Shown here in pieces: positions 8,056 to 16,272 of a DNA stretch of 44,236 bases. The stretch's first letter is position 1, and each line of letters opens with the position of its first letter. Source of the DNA: Bacillus rubiinfantis (GTDB taxonomy: Bacteria > Bacillota > Bacilli > Bacillales > Cytobacillaceae); assembly GCA_000752035.1 (NCBI GenBank), contig CCFE01000008.1, positions 1-44,236 of the forward strand, written 5' to 3'. Both the position numbers and the translations under genes were made by a program. The notes under the pieces were generated by a model, which was not told the DNA's origin, did not search any database, and saw only the letters and a program-made list of their open reading frames with translations.

Positions 8056-8918
8056 TTATATCGAGTATCATTTTGGTATTTTTCATCATGAAGGAAATCC
8101 ACAAATTCATTGGCAATGTCGCCGATATGAATGATTTGCTCCCAACCAGACATCATTTCTTCAAAGTAATCAGCTGGAATCGTGAAATCAAGTAATGGTT
8201 CATTGGAAAGGGTGGAAAAGGACATATATAACTTTCCTGGTTTTTTCAAACGCAGTAACTCATTCAATGAAATGGCCTTATCATTATATTTTATTTTTAC
8301 TTGAATGGAATACGCTTGGAAAATATCTTCCACAACATCAGCTAATTCATTAATTTGCTCGGTAGTTAGCTCGGTAGGGTCAGCTGTTTCAAGCAGCTGT
8401 TCGATACGATAATCAAGTGATTCCATTAAGTCGAGTTGATTTGGATTGTTTTCCTCTACCATTGCTAAATGATTAAATAGGTTTTGGATCTCTGCTTCAG
8501 TAATTCCTAGTTTAGCCAATTCTTTATTGATTTCATCTAGAAAGTCATCGTGATTGGTATAGAAGGTGAGAGCAGTATCGAGATCTTCAATAAATTTGTA
8601 CTCATCTAAAGAGTCACCAAATTGTTTTAATAAATCATTCAATTCCTCTTTTGAAAGATTGTATGTCTTAAGAAGCTCCTGTAAATTTTTTTCGTTTATT
8701 GGCGTACCTAACACGGATTTAAGCTCTTCCACTGAGTTGAATTCCTCCAGCGGGATTTCAAAATAGTTTAGATATTCCACAAGTTCTTGCTTTGACCAGC
8801 CAATTTCTGCTAGATACTGGTTTAATTCTTCAGCAGGCGGTGCAGCATGAACTTTTGAAAAGGAAATCATTAGGGAAGAGACTAATAAAAATGCAACAAT
8901 AAAGTTTTTAATACCCAC
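8052..8918 (-). CDS. Acidic secreted surface protein, probably C-terminally shortened
   Basis: 288 residues. A signal peptide is clear at 1-25 (KNFIVAFLLVSSLMISFSKVHA, cut after HAA). The mature part is very acidic and contains repeated helical units of the form LxxxxxSKEEL...LLKxFGxSLDEY (about 35-125). It resembles the 'processed acidic surface protein' family, whose members as I recall are longer and end in a sortase-type signal and membrane helix. Here no such tail exists: the frame ends within a dispersed repeat, suggesting loss of the C-terminal anchor. GTG start behind AAAGGAGG. Product is likely secreted rather than wall-bound. Confidence 0.65.
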   Translation of the reverse strand: MGIKNFIVAFLLVSSLMISFSKVHAAPPAEELNQYLAEIGWSKQELVEYLNYFEIPLEEFNSVEELKSVLGTPINEKNLQELLKTYNLSKEELNDLLKQFGDSLDEYKFIEDLDTALTFYTNHDDFLDEINKELAKLGITEAEIQNLFNHLAMVEENNPNQLDLMESLDYRIEQLLETADPTELTTEQINELADVVEDIFQAYSIQVKIKYNDKAISLNELLRLKKPGKLYMSFSTLSNEPLLDFTIPADYFEEMMSGWEQIIHIGDIANEFVDFLHDEKYQNDTRYK

Positions 8919-9114
8919 GTTTTAACCTCCTTTGATAACATATCATTCCCTATAAAGGAGAATAAAGAGGTAACAATCACTACCGGTATTGGCACTATTT
9001 TCATCAAGCTAATTATTATATCATACGCCACTCTTGCTGTTAATCTTTTTCCAATTCATGCTATACTTAACATAACAGTGATTTGAAAAGAAGTAATAGA
9101 AAGGAGCGGTAGCA

Positions 9115-9690
9115 ATGGGAATTCCTGAAGAAAAAAGAAAATACTCTTACGCTGATTATTTAAAATGGAATGAAGGGGAAAGGCTGGAATTAATCGACGG
9201 GGAAATCTTTAATATGTCACCAGCACCATCAAAGCGCCATCAACAGATCCTTCGGGAACTATCCGCAATTTTCACCTTTTATCTTCGCGATAAAGATAAA
9301 GAGTGTGAAGTTTTTTTCGCACCTTTTGATGTTCGGTTATTTGCAGAAAATAAAGCTGATCACGAAATAGACCATGTTGTTCAACCTGATTTATCGATTG
9401 TTTGCGACCCACATAAGCTTGACGATAAAGGCTGCAAGGGAGCACCAGACATGATAATAGAAATCCTTTCACCTGCATCTGTCAAACTAGACCGGTGGCG
9501 GAAATATCAACTTTACGAAAAAGCAGGAGTCAAAGAATATTGGCTGGTTGATCCAATTAATGAATCTGTCGAAGTTTTTTTATTAACGGACGGAAAATAT
9601 CAATTTAGTGGAGTCTACACAAAGGATGACAAAATTTCAACTTGTTTATTTCCATCGTTTAAGATAGAGCTTTCTGAAGTTTTCCAATAA
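9115..9690 (+). CDS. Uma2-family (DUF820) putative endonuclease
   Basis: 191 residues of the Uma2 family, which has a PD-(D/E)XK nuclease fold. Visible pieces: YSYADYLKWNEGERLELIDG at the start, VVQPDLSIVCDP near residue 88-99 with the metal-binding Asp, APDMIIEILSPAS near 110-122 with the catalytic Glu, and the downstream YEKAGVKEYWLVDP. These genes are very common in cyanobacteria and scattered in Bacilli; their cellular role is unknown. Strong site AAAGGAG ahead of the ATG. Isolated gene. Confidence 0.85.
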   Translation: MGIPEEKRKYSYADYLKWNEGERLELIDGEIFNMSPAPSKRHQQILRELSAIFTFYLRDKDKECEVFFAPFDVRLFAENKADHEIDHVVQPDLSIVCDPHKLDDKGCKGAPDMIIEILSPASVKLDRWRKYQLYEKAGVKEYWLVDPINESVEVFLLTDGKYQFSGVYTKDDKISTCLFPSFKIELSEVFQ

Positions 9691-9802
9691 ATACTTCATC
9701 ATGATTATCATGGTAAGGAATACTAAAAAAAGGTTCTTTTTTTATCTCTTGAGGGGATAATTGTGATAAAAAAACCCTCCCAAAATTTAATTCCCGTAAG
9801 TA

Positions 9803-10125
9803 ATGAGATATCCTCTTCCAGATTGTGAGAATATTAAAATTATTCTGTTTGCCTATTCACAAAAGACTTACTCCTTTCGAGGAATTGAAGCGCTAATAAC
9901 AGAAAACAATCCGGCCATGTGGTTGGCGGCAATTAAAGCAAACCTGCCGCCGATACTAGAAATGGTGACAATGGCACATGAATTAGGTGTCAAGTTTATG
10001 GGTGCCAAATGACAATGGACGTGATGGGGATTGAAAAAGATGACTTTGTTGAAGGAACTGACGTAGGTGGTGCAGTTACGTTTATAGACTTTGCAAAAGA
10101 TGCAAACGTCACTTTAACATTTTAA
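9803..10125 (+). pseudogene. DsrE/DsrF-like protein, frameshifted
   Basis: The first frame (9803-10012) contains ANLPPILEMVTMAHELGVKF, then stops at TGA 10010-10012. A shifted frame from about 10009 to 10125 continues MTMDVMGIEKDDFVEGTDVG and GGAVTFIDFAKDANVTLTF. In intact relatives the junction reads roughly FMGCQMTMDVMG; loss of one T at about 10003 explains the break and destroys the conserved cysteine codon. The N-terminal part is also shorter than and unlike the family. Intact members bind or transfer sulfur; this copy should be inactive. Confidence 0.75.
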
Positions 10126-10142
10126 TTTAATCAGATCTTTTT

Positions 10143-10172
10143 AAAGGGGGCTTATTAAGCCCCTTTGTTTTA
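10143..10172. terminator. Terminator after the dsrE remnant
   Basis: AAAGGGGGCTTA and TAAGCCCCTTT form a GC-rich hairpin around 10144-10166, followed by GTTTTATTTTT. It lies between the dsrE remnant and the convergent hxlR gene. Confidence 0.75.
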
Positions 10173-10218
10173 TTTTTATTTTCAATTCCCAGTTATAGAA
10201 TATCTGGTTCTTCTCTTT

Positions 10219-10554
10219 TTATTTTTCTTGATTATACTCCCCCCATTGACACATTCCTTGGATAATTGGCCAAAGGCTTTTCCCTTTTTCAGTAAGGCTG
10301 TATTCAACCTTTGGAGGAATTTGTGGATATTCCTTACGATGAATTAAGCCATCATTCTCCATTTCTTTTAATGTAGAACTGAGAGTTTTATAGGTAATTT
10401 TACCTATCATACGTTGAAGTTCATTATAGCGCACTGTACCATTTTTTGATAAATAGTAAATAATTAGAAGCTTCCATTTTCCGTTGATAATGGAGAGAGT
10501 GTAGCCAAAAAAAGTCTCTTGGCTGTCAGCAACATGAACTTTTGTATTTTTCAT
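10219..10554 (-). CDS. HxlR-family transcriptional regulator
   Basis: 111 residues forming a winged helix-turn-helix of the HxlR family. Signature segments are INGKWKLLIIYYLSKNGTVR near 24-43, the recognition region GKITYKTLSSTLKEMENDGL near 51-70, and the wing HRKEYPQIPPKVEYSLTEKG. Family members often sense aldehydes, quinones or disulfide stress, but the known sensing Cys near residues 5-15 is absent here. It is divergent from the sirtuin/HD/pncB cluster with an inverted repeat in between, so it probably controls itself and perhaps that cluster. Confidence 0.88.
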   Translation of the reverse strand: MKNTKVHVADSQETFFGYTLSIINGKWKLLIIYYLSKNGTVRYNELQRMIGKITYKTLSSTLKEMENDGLIHRKEYPQIPPKVEYSLTEKGKSLWPIIQGMCQWGEYNQEK

Positions 10555-10575
10555 AATAACACTATCCTCCTAGAT

Positions 10576-10600
10576 AGTATGCGTCATAAAAGTGCATACT
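10576..10600. promoter_or_regulatory. Candidate HxlR operator
   Basis: AGTATGC (10576-10582) and GCATACT (10594-10600) are a perfect inverted repeat with an 11-base spacer, in the divergent promoter region. A second repeat, ACTATC-CTCCTA-GATAGT (10561-10578), covers the hxlR ribosome site. This arrangement suits repression of both directions by the HxlR protein. Confidence 0.5.
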
Positions 10601-10629
10601 TGTTCACAAATCTATATCAACTATATAAT
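10600..10629 (+). promoter_or_regulatory. Candidate sigma-A promoter of the sirtuin cluster
   Basis: TTGTTC (10600-10605) and TATAAT (10624-10629) are 18 bases apart. The -35 abuts the AGTATGC/GCATACT repeat, so a bound regulator would block RNA polymerase. A leader of about 125 bases follows before the first gene. Confidence 0.5.
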
Positions 10630-10760
10630 ACATTTGAACTCAGGTAAAGCAGGGGTTGAATGTGAAAAAATATATGCACCCCAGAGTCAAATATTTTTGA
10701 TAGAGGTGTTTCTTAAATGATAGGTTTTGCAACAAAATTACGAGGAGGACCAAATAAATT

Positions 10761-11645
10761 ATGTTACAAAAACAATATCAAGACAATATAGACACAATAC
10801 TGAAAAAAATTGAAGAAGCTGACGCGATTGTGGTTGGCGGTGCCGCCGGCATGTCTGCGGCTGCCGGATATAACTGGTATCAAGATGATGCAAATTTTCG
10901 AAAGTATTTTAACGCATTTGCTGAAAAGTATGGGATTGACAGCATTTTTGGAGGCTTTTACTATCGCTTCCGTACGGAAGAAGAACGGTGGGCATATCTT
11001 GCTACTTTAATCAACTTTGTTGCGGAAGTCCCCATCGGCCAACCATATAAAGATTTAGATCAAATACTAAGTGGGAAGAACTATTATATTCTTACGACAA
11101 ATCAAGATACGCAATTTTTACAAGAGTTCCCAGAAGAAAAAGTCAGTGCCATTCAGGGTAACTGGACCTATTTACAGTGTAGTGGTCCTTGTCACGACGG
11201 GGTTTATCCTTATGCGGAACAGGCAAAGGAACTGTGTACCCACATCGAAGGGACAAAGATTCCATCCACCATGGTTCCAAAGTGCCCGGAGTGCGGCGGC
11301 TCTATGGAACTATGGGTACGTTCCTTTGTATTCTTGGAAGGATCCAAATTTAAAGACGAGCATAGAAAATATCGTGAATTTCTTTTGGAAAATCAACCTA
11401 AGAAAGTCCTCTTTTTAGAGTTGGGCGTCGGTCTAATGACTCCAATGTTCATCAAGGAACCTTTCTGGAACATGACATACACTTGGCCGAACGCATACTA
11501 CATTACCATCAATCCAAATCCGGAGCATAACATATTGCCAGGAGAACTGAAGGATAAGGGGCTTGCCATTCATGAAGATATTGCACAAGTATTACGAGAT
11601 GTTCGGGAAAAACAGCAAATCGATAGAAAACAAGACGTGGTTTGA
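10761..11645 (+). CDS. Sirtuin (Sir2), class M-like, first copy
   Basis: 294 residues of the Sir2 family, which uses NAD to remove acyl groups or to transfer ADP-ribose. The NAD loop reads VVGGAAGMSAAAGYNWY (about 25-41) and the second NAD motif TTNQDTQF (about 112-119). The catalytic-His region is IQGNWTYLQCS with Gln instead of His, as reported for class M (SirTM) ADP-ribosylating sirtuins. Zn-binding Cys pairs are CSGPC and CPECGG. The usual SirTM partners (macrodomain, GcvH-like carrier, lipoate ligase) are not adjacent. First gene of the cluster; GAGGAGG lies 12 bases before the ATG. Confidence 0.8.
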   Translation: MLQKQYQDNIDTILKKIEEADAIVVGGAAGMSAAAGYNWYQDDANFRKYFNAFAEKYGIDSIFGGFYYRFRTEEERWAYLATLINFVAEVPIGQPYKDLDQILSGKNYYILTTNQDTQFLQEFPEEKVSAIQGNWTYLQCSGPCHDGVYPYAEQAKELCTHIEGTKIPSTMVPKCPECGGSMELWVRSFVFLEGSKFKDEHRKYREFLLENQPKKVLFLELGVGLMTPMFIKEPFWNMTYTWPNAYYITINPNPEHNILPGELKDKGLAIHEDIAQVLRDVREKQQIDRKQDVV

Positions 11646-11762
11646 AAGGACCAACATGCCTCTTCCATATAAAAATACGAAGAATGGCTTTAGATTCTTA
11701 GTAGTTAAATCATTTTAAGTTTCGAGTATTTCATCAATATCTTATAAAAGATGGAGGATCAT

Positions 11763-12608
11763 ATGAAAGAGAACTATCGTAATGTTTTATCAAAAATCGA
11801 AGAAGCTGACGCAATTATAATCGGTGCTAGTAACGGCCTCTCCATTTCGGAAGGTATTCATATCTTTGCGGATGATTCCTCTTTCCGGGAGAATTTTGGT
11901 GACTTTCGTGAAAAGTATGGTTTTCACAGCATCATCCAAGGTTGTTTTTTTCCATTTCCTACAGTTGAAGAAAAGTGGGCCTTCTTCAGCCATATGTACG
12001 AATATTTTTTACTCAATAGAGAGATCAGCCCAGTTATGAAGAATCTCTATGAACTGGTGAAAGACAAAAATTTCTTTGTGGTTACCTCGAATATTGATGC
12101 TCATTTTATCCAGGCAGGTTTTCCAAAAGAACGTCTATTCGAAATAGAAGGTAACTGCCGAAATTTACAATGCTCTCATAGTTGCCATGATCAAATATAT
12201 CCTGGAGACGAAATACTAAGTAAATTAGCTCAAAATCAAGAGAATGGAAAAGTCCCTCTTGATCTTATTCCTAAATGTCCAGAGTGTGGCGGCCCAATGC
12301 AAGTCCATATCGATGTCAATCAGAATTTTCTAAGAGATCAGTCCTGGCAAACAAGCTATCAAGCTTATCAGGATTTTATCAAGAAAGCCCATGGTAATAA
12401 GTTAGTTCTGCTGGAATTAGGCGTGGGTGCCAGTAACCAAATGATTAAAGCTCCATTTATGAATTTAACCAATCACGAGGAAATTGCTACCTACATTACG
12501 TTGAATAAAGGCAGCGAGCTTTATATTCCTGATGTCATTGCTGCTAAATCCATTGGAATCGACGGTAATATTGCAGAAGTGTTACAACAATTGGTACAGA
12601 TGAAATAA
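11763..12608 (+). CDS. Sirtuin-like protein, divergent second copy
   Basis: 281 residues from the ATG at 11763 (GGAGG five bases ahead; ATG 11751 overlaps that site). It is a paralog of the preceding sirtuin: both begin with KIEEADAI and share CHDxIYP, PKCPECGG and LLELGVG. Its loops are altered: GASNGLSISEG in the NAD loop, SNIDAHF for the second motif, and IEGNCRNLQCS, with Glu at the position that is Gln in copy 1 and His in classical sirtuins. The zinc Cys (CSHSC, CPECGG) remain. It may be a catalytically changed partner or an NAD/ADP-ribose sensor. 117 bases separate the two genes. Confidence 0.75.
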   Translation: MKENYRNVLSKIEEADAIIIGASNGLSISEGIHIFADDSSFRENFGDFREKYGFHSIIQGCFFPFPTVEEKWAFFSHMYEYFLLNREISPVMKNLYELVKDKNFFVVTSNIDAHFIQAGFPKERLFEIEGNCRNLQCSHSCHDQIYPGDEILSKLAQNQENGKVPLDLIPKCPECGGPMQVHIDVNQNFLRDQSWQTSYQAYQDFIKKAHGNKLVLLELGVGASNQMIKAPFMNLTNHEEIATYITLNKGSELYIPDVIAAKSIGIDGNIAEVLQQLVQMK

Positions 12609-12648
12609 ATATATTTTGCAGATTAGAAAACAGAGGAGGGAATGAAGG

Positions 12649-13227
12649 GTGTTTCTAGATAATATATTGAATGTTCCAATTTGCCAGCCAATCAAAAAGT
12701 CCTATGAGCATTGGCATGAATTTATGGAAGAAAATATAGAGTTTTGGCTGCCGGATAGTGAATGGCATACGAAAACTCATTGCGCTCGCGTATTGCTATT
12801 GGCACTCCTTATCGGACATCAAAAGAACTTGAGTGATAAAGAAATGGATGCACTTGGAATGGCGGCTGTTTTCCATGATTCACGCCGCCTCGATGATGGA
12901 ATTGATAAAGGACATGGTGGACGAGCAGCAGTGTATTACAAAGAGTATTGCCGTGACCATGATTTGCCCTATGATGAACAAACCTACTACATCACCTATT
13001 ACCATGACCAAGATGATTCTCTAGGTTTGTCAGAGATTGCAAAGTCTCTTTGTTTAAGTGATCGGGCCGTGCTGCTATATCAGATTTTCAAGGATGCTGA
13101 CGCACTAGATCGTTTCCGTCTGGGACCTAATGCTTTGAATGTGAATTATCTACGGACAGAAGAGGCCCATGGACTTGTTGACTTAGCCAAAGCTCTCTTA
13201 CGTAAAAGTAGTGAAACCAATGTATAA
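12649..13227 (+). CDS. HD-domain hydrolase
   Basis: 192 residues of the HD metal-dependent phosphohydrolase superfamily. Metal ligands are visible: His in WHTKTHCARV (about residue 40-45), the HD pair in AAVFHDSRR (about 76-77), further His residues in DKGHGGRA and YYHDQDD, and Asp in FKDADALDRFR near 153. Members cleave phosphate from nucleotides or related compounds; the substrate here is unknown. The start is a GTG behind GAGGG. It lies 40 bases after the second sirtuin and 60 before pncB, pointing to a nucleotide or NAD-related role. Confidence 0.8.
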   Translation: MFLDNILNVPICQPIKKSYEHWHEFMEENIEFWLPDSEWHTKTHCARVLLLALLIGHQKNLSDKEMDALGMAAVFHDSRRLDDGIDKGHGGRAAVYYKEYCRDHDLPYDEQTYYITYYHDQDDSLGLSEIAKSLCLSDRAVLLYQIFKDADALDRFRLGPNALNVNYLRTEEAHGLVDLAKALLRKSSETNV

Positions 13228-13287
13228 AAAATTCTATTTATTATGAGCAACCCCCACCGTATTTTGGTAGTTTGGGAGGAAAGTGGT

Positions 13288-14751
13288 ATGAACAAATATA
13301 TAGATGATAGTTTTGCCCTGCACACGGACTTGTACCAAATCAATATGGCAGAATCCTATTGGGAAGACAACATTCATACCCGAAATTCGGTATTCGAATT
13401 GTATTTTCGAAAATTGCCATTTGGAAACGGGTATGCAATCTTTGCTGGATTGGAACGAATCATTGAATATCTTCAAACGTTTCACTTTTCTGAAAGCGAT
13501 ATGGATTATTTAAAAGAACTTGGTTATCAAGAAGACTATGTTGACTTTTTACGAACCGTTCGTTTTACAGGAACGGTTCGTGCCATGAAAGAAGGGGAAG
13601 TTGTATTTGGCAACGAACCCATTCTACGTGTCGAAGCGCCGTTAATTGAAGCGCAGCTCATCGAGACGGCTTTATTAAATATCGTGAACTATCAAACACT
13701 TATAGCAACTAAGGCTTCTCGAATCAAACATGCAGTGGGGGACCAACCTGTGTTTGAGTTCGGTACAAGGCGTGCACATGAATTCGATGCCGCATTATGG
13801 GGGACCAGAGCTGCTTATATTGGCGGGTTCTCAGGCACAAGCAATGTTCGAGCAGGAAAACGATTTGGCCTTCCAGTTTCAGGTACACATGCTCATTCCT
13901 TTGTTCAAGCATATCAAGATGAATACACCGCTTTCCATAAATATGCAAAGCGTCACAAAAATTGTGTTTTCTTAGTCGATACCTATGACACGTTAAAATC
14001 AGGTGTTCCTACGGCAATCAAAGTAGCGAAGGAACTGGGCAGCAACATTAATTTTGCAGGTATTAGGTTAGATAGTGGAGATTTAGCTTACCTTTCGAAG
14101 GAAGCAAGAAAGTTATTAGATCAAGCAGGATTTATTGACACTAAAATATATGCCTCAAATGATTTGGATGAATATACCATTATGAGCCTAAATGCACAAG
14201 GCGCGAAAATCGATGTATGGGGAGTTGGTACGAAAGTCATAACTGCCTTCGATCAACCAGCCTTAGGTGCTGTGTACAAACTAGTCTCCATTGAAGATGA
14301 ACATGGGCAAATGAGAGATACTATCAAAATTTCTGCATGTCCTGAAAAAGTCACGATACCAGGATTAAAAAAAGTATACCGTATTATTAATAATTTCTCG
14401 AAAAAGTCAGAAGGGGATTATATCGCCTTAAGTTTTGAGCAGCCAGAAAAACAAGATAAGCTCTATATGTTTCATCCTGTGCATACGTACATTGGAAAAT
14501 TCGCGGCTAATTTTACTGCCAAAGATTTGCATGAGGATATTTTCGTCCTTGGCACGCTAGTGTATAGTAGCCCTACTGTCCATGGGATTCAAAATTATGC
14601 TGGGAACCAATTAGCCCTTTTATGGGAAGAGTATAAACGTTCTTTAAATCCAGCCGAATATCCTTTAGTTTTAAGTCAGGCTTGTTGGGACAACAAAATG
14701 AAACATATAGAGAATGCAAAAGAGCATTACCTTAAATCTGTACCTTTATAA
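13288..14751 (+). CDS. pncB: Nicotinate phosphoribosyltransferase
   Basis: 487 residues. It makes nicotinate mononucleotide from nicotinate and PRPP using ATP, the first step of NAD salvage in the cytosol. Motifs: TDLYQINMAESYW at the N-terminus, FEFGTRRAHEFDAALWGTRA (residues about 155-174, containing the phosphorylated His region), SGTHAHSFVQAY, RLDSGDLAYLSKEARK, and YASNDLDEYTI. The ATG at 13288 has GGGAGGA eight bases ahead and is preferred to ATG 13243. The size equals the B. subtilis enzyme. Its place behind two NAD-using sirtuins suggests resupply of NAD. Confidence 0.93.
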   Translation: MNKYIDDSFALHTDLYQINMAESYWEDNIHTRNSVFELYFRKLPFGNGYAIFAGLERIIEYLQTFHFSESDMDYLKELGYQEDYVDFLRTVRFTGTVRAMKEGEVVFGNEPILRVEAPLIEAQLIETALLNIVNYQTLIATKASRIKHAVGDQPVFEFGTRRAHEFDAALWGTRAAYIGGFSGTSNVRAGKRFGLPVSGTHAHSFVQAYQDEYTAFHKYAKRHKNCVFLVDTYDTLKSGVPTAIKVAKELGSNINFAGIRLDSGDLAYLSKEARKLLDQAGFIDTKIYASNDLDEYTIMSLNAQGAKIDVWGVGTKVITAFDQPALGAVYKLVSIEDEHGQMRDTIKISACPEKVTIPGLKKVYRIINNFSKKSEGDYIALSFEQPEKQDKLYMFHPVHTYIGKFAANFTAKDLHEDIFVLGTLVYSSPTVHGIQNYAGNQLALLWEEYKRSLNPAEYPLVLSQACWDNKMKHIENAKEHYLKSVPL

Positions 14752-14806
14752 ATGACCATATTTAAATAATTGAATCGAAACGAAACCAAACAGGTCGGTG
14801 AAATAC

Positions 14807-15025
14807 ATGATTGATTTTTTACAACGAATAAATGAATTAGCGAAAAAGCAGCGTGGAGAAGGATTAACCAATGCTGAGACAGTTGAGCAGCAGGTGCTAA
14901 GAGAAGATTATTTGCGAGTCATACGGGGACAGGTTCTCCATACCTTCTCTGGGATGAAGGTGCTGGATCCGCTTGGAAATGATGTAACACCCGAAAAAGT
15001 ACGCATTCTAAAAACACAGAATTAA
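14807..15025 (+). CDS. DUF896-family small protein
   Basis: 72 residues of the YnzC/DUF896 family: FLQRINELAKKQRGEGLT near the start, EQQVLREDYLRVIRGQ in the middle, KVLDPLGNDVTPEKVRILK at the end. These form a small helical hairpin; the function is unknown. A GTG at 14798 is an alternative start; CGGTGA six bases ahead favours the ATG. It follows pncB by 55 bases on the same strand. Confidence 0.8.
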   Translation: MIDFLQRINELAKKQRGEGLTNAETVEQQVLREDYLRVIRGQVLHTFSGMKVLDPLGNDVTPEKVRILKTQN

Positions 15026-15055
15026 TAGCATATATAGAGAAAATGGGAGATTAAT

Positions 15056-15121
15056 GTGAAAGATTATTTAGTAAAAGCCATTACTCACAATAAGCAAGTG
15101 TTCCGGGATTCCGATATATGA
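15056..15121 (+). pseudogene. Possible hslO (Hsp33) N-terminal fragment
   Basis: A 21-codon frame starting at GTG with GGGAG ahead reads VKDYLVKAITHNKQV then diverges and stops. Hsp33 proteins in Bacillus begin with MKDYLVKA as I recall. The fragment overlaps the start of the long mnmA frame. It could be a relic left by a rearrangement or a chance leader peptide. Confidence 0.4.
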
Positions 15122-15156
15122 TAGAAAACACTAAAGAAAGACAGGAGAAAAAACAA

Positions 15157-16272
15157 ATGGAGAAAGCGCCAAAAGACACGCGTGTAGTGGTAGGAATGTC
15201 TGGCGGAGTCGATTCCTCCGTTGCGGCGATGCTACTAAAAGAGCAAGGCTATGACGTTATCGGAATATTCATGAAGAACTGGGACGATACCGATGAATTT
15301 GGTATTTGTACGGCTACAGAAGACTACGAGGACGTAATTCGCGTCTGCAACCAACTTGGAATTCCCTATTATGCCGTGAATTTTGAAAAGGAATATTGGG
15401 ACAAGGTATTCATTTACTTTTTGGAAGAATATAAGGCGGGAAGAACGCCGAATCCGGATGTGGTATGCAACAAGGAAATCAAGTTCAAAGCATTTTTGGA
15501 ACATGCCATGAGCCTTGGTGCCGATTATGTGGCTACGGGACATTATGCACGAGTGATCCGAGAAAACGGGAAAGTTCACATGTTAAGAGGGAAGGATGAA
15601 AATAAAGATCAAACTTACTTCCTCAATCAATTAACGGAGGAGCAATTAAGTAAGGTGTTGTTTCCGATAGGCGATATGGAAAAACCAAAAGTAAGGGAAA
15701 TAGCTGCCGAAGCTAATTTAGCGACTGCATCCAAAAAAGACAGTACAGGAATCTGCTTTATTGGTGAACGAAATTTTAAGGAGTTCTTAAGTGGTTACTT
15801 GCCTGCACAAAAGGGGAATATGGAAACATTCGACGGCAGAGTTGTCGGACAGCATGATGGATTAATGTACTATACAATTGGACAGAGACATGGATTGGGG
15901 ATCGGAGGGAATGGTGATCCTTGGTTTGTGCTAGGAAAGGATATTGAAAGGAATGTACTGTATGTTGGACAGGGTTTCCACCATGAAATGCTATACTCAG
16001 ATTTCATCATGGCAGATGATGTAAACTGGATATCAAAGGGAGCTATACCGAAAACATTTGAATGTACTGCAAAATTCCGCTATCGCCAACCCGACAATAA
16101 AGTAACGGTAGAACGGTTGGATTATTCTAGAGTTAAAGTCACTTTCCACGAACCGATTCGTGCCATAACACCTGGTCAAGCGGTTGTCTTTTATCAAGGA
16201 GAAGAATGCCTTGGTGGAGGAATTATTAACGAAGTGTATCGTGATGGCAAACAATTAACTTATGTAGGGTGA
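15157..16272 (+). CDS. mnmA: tRNA-specific 2-thiouridylase MnmA
   Basis: 371 residues. It activates U34 of Lys, Glu and Gln tRNAs with ATP and inserts sulfur. Domains: the PP-loop VVVGMSGGVDSSVAA near the start, the catalytic Cys in NPDVVCNKEIKF (about 95-106), the second catalytic Cys in DSTGICFIGERNF (about 190-202), and the C-terminal tRNA-binding domain with YTIGQRHGLGIGG. ATG 15157 is chosen because AGGAG sits nine bases ahead; an upstream ATG at 15118 has none. No cysteine desulfurase is adjacent, which is unusual for Bacilli, so this might be a second, acquired copy. Confidence 0.93.
   Translation: MEKAPKDTRVVVGMSGGVDSSVAAMLLKEQGYDVIGIFMKNWDDTDEFGICTATEDYEDVIRVCNQLGIPYYAVNFEKEYWDKVFIYFLEEYKAGRTPNPDVVCNKEIKFKAFLEHAMSLGADYVATGHYARVIRENGKVHMLRGKDENKDQTYFLNQLTEEQLSKVLFPIGDMEKPKVREIAAEANLATASKKDSTGICFIGERNFKEFLSGYLPAQKGNMETFDGRVVGQHDGLMYYTIGQRHGLGIGGNGDPWFVLGKDIERNVLYVGQGFHHEMLYSDFIMADDVNWISKGAIPKTFECTAKFRYRQPDNKVTVERLDYSRVKVTFHEPIRAITPGQAVVFYQGEECLGGGIINEVYRDGKQLTYVG

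Noticed and set aside
10003..10012. TGA in the DsrE-like gene as a selenocysteine codon
   Set aside because: The downstream homology is in another frame, so a one-base deletion explains the stop; reading through in frame gives no family match.
10717..10791. Short leader ORF overlapping the first sirtuin start
   Set aside because: It has a weak ribosome site and no similarity; the GAGGAGG inside it serves the sirtuin gene.
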